Positions 14,545 through 15,049 of a DNA stretch of 15,049 bases are shown piece after piece. Both the position numbers and the translations under genes were made by a program. Within the stretch, counting starts at the first letter, position 1. Each line of letters begins with the position of its first letter. Source of the stretch: an uncultured Coriobacteriaceae bacterium (GTDB taxonomy: Bacteria; Actinomycetota; Coriobacteriia; Coriobacteriales; QAMH01); contig CADBRF010000147.1 in assembly GCA_902796975.1 (NCBI GenBank), forward strand, positions 1-15,049, read 5' to 3'. Below the pieces are notes generated by a model. That model made no database searches. It was not told the DNA's origin and was given only the letters and a program-made list of their open reading frames with translations.

Positions 14545-14567
14545 GACCAAACGAAAGGATTCGCAGC

Positions 14568-14993
14568 ATGAAAATCAGCGCACGCGGTCAGCTCAAGGGT
14601 GTCATCACTGGCATCGAAGAGGGCGCGGTTAACGGTGTAGTCGCCATCAAAGTCGGCGAGAATGTTCTCAAGGCCGACATCACCATGGACGCTATCAAGA
14701 GCCTCGAGCTTGCCGAGGGCAAAGAGGCCTACGCCATCATCAAGGCAACGAACGTTATGTTTGCCGCTGGCGAAGAGCGCATCTCCAACCTCTCCGCACG
14801 CAACCAGCTCGCTGGCACTATCGTTGAGGTGAAGGAAGGCGCCGTGAACGGCCATGTCAAGCTCGACCTCGGCGACGGCAACGTCATCACCGGCTCCATC
14901 ACCAACGCCGCAATCAAGGACCTCGGCCTCGCTGTTGGCGAGAAGGCTCTCGCCATTGTCAAGGCAACCGACGTCATGGTGGCTGTCGACTAA
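14568..14993 (+). CDS. Tandem Mop-domain molybdate/tungstate-binding protein (molbindin)
   Basis: A 141-residue protein made of two Mop (TOBE-like) domains, about residues 4-67 and 76-139. The first begins SARGQLKG, the second SARNQLAG, each with an EGAVNG turn and a final IKATNVM or VKATDVM strand, the standard molbindin signature. Molbindins such as ModG bind molybdate or tungstate in the cytoplasm in multi-subunit rings and are thought to store or buffer the oxyanion for molybdopterin enzymes. AAAGGA lies about eight bases upstream of the ATG. The gene is rightward and divergent from the Cys-rich gene. No transporter or molybdoenzyme gene is visible in the last 56 bases of the window, although the mod or moa genes could follow. 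Two-domain members are common, so the length is normal. Confidence 0.93.
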   Translation: MKISARGQLKGVITGIEEGAVNGVVAIKVGENVLKADITMDAIKSLELAEGKEAYAIIKATNVMFAAGEERISNLSARNQLAGTIVEVKEGAVNGHVKLDLGDGNVITGSITNAAIKDLGLAVGEKALAIVKATDVMVAVD

Positions 14994-15049
14994 TCTGAGC
15001 TCGTATACATCATCTTGAGAGATGGCTGGTATCGTGGCATTGCGCTCGA

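Noticed and set aside
14427..14567. Molybdenum cofactor riboswitch upstream of the Mop gene
   Set aside because: The leader is short and I could not match the conserved stems of that riboswitch; only small local hairpins are seen.
15015..15049. Start of another gene at the right edge
   Set aside because: TTG or ATG starts are possible but there is no good ribosome site and too little sequence to judge.

Overview
The window is chromosomal DNA of a GC-rich anaerobe. An unfinished RACo-type corrinoid activator, a UroD-superfamily methyltransferase, a DUF2284 Cys-rich protein, a large PucR/CdaR-like regulator and a tandem Mop-domain protein together resemble gut Coriobacteriia, most likely Eggerthellaceae. 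This placement rests on gene content and protein style, not on a marker gene. I see no mobile element, CRISPR array, tRNA or rRNA.

Left region (1-4100), corrinoid/one-carbon. The 3' part of a RACo gene runs off the left edge and ends at a very strong intrinsic terminator. Two leftward genes follow, a LysR regulator and a DUF2284 protein, forming a probable operon. After a 313-base gap comes a leftward UroD-family methyltransferase (MtaA/CmuA-like fold). No corrinoid protein or MtaB-type methyltransferase lies in the window, so any complete demethylation system must extend further left.

Middle region (4100-7853). A divergent regulatory region with two clear dyad elements separates the methyltransferase from a rightward pair: a PucR-like regulator translationally coupled (TGATG overlap) to a spermidine-synthase-like enzyme with an altered active-site loop. 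An AEC-type permease converges on this pair, leaving only 8 bases between the stop codons.

Right region (7998-14232), an envelope export cassette on the minus strand. In transcription order it holds a small Cys-rich protein, a TetR regulator, a 744-residue MMPL/RND-type transporter, a 741-residue exported heptad-repeat protein and a second TetR regulator. The heptad protein has two blocks of exactly 20 Leu/Gly heptads around an 85-residue Ala-rich linker, with signs of internal duplication. Operator-like repeats sit over the predicted transporter promoter. The likely job is export or envelope remodelling under TetR control, with the heptad protein as extracytoplasmic partner of the transporter.

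Right edge (14233-15049). A mixed, AT-rich intergenic region holds back-to-back promoters. It is followed by a rightward gene for a two-Mop-domain molybdate/tungstate-binding protein, consistent with a molybdoenzyme-rich anaerobe.

The best candidates for something little described are the twin-block heptad exporter cassette, the divergent operators next to the PucR/spermidine-synthase-like pair, and the 8-cysteine small protein. Nothing here proves a wholly new system.
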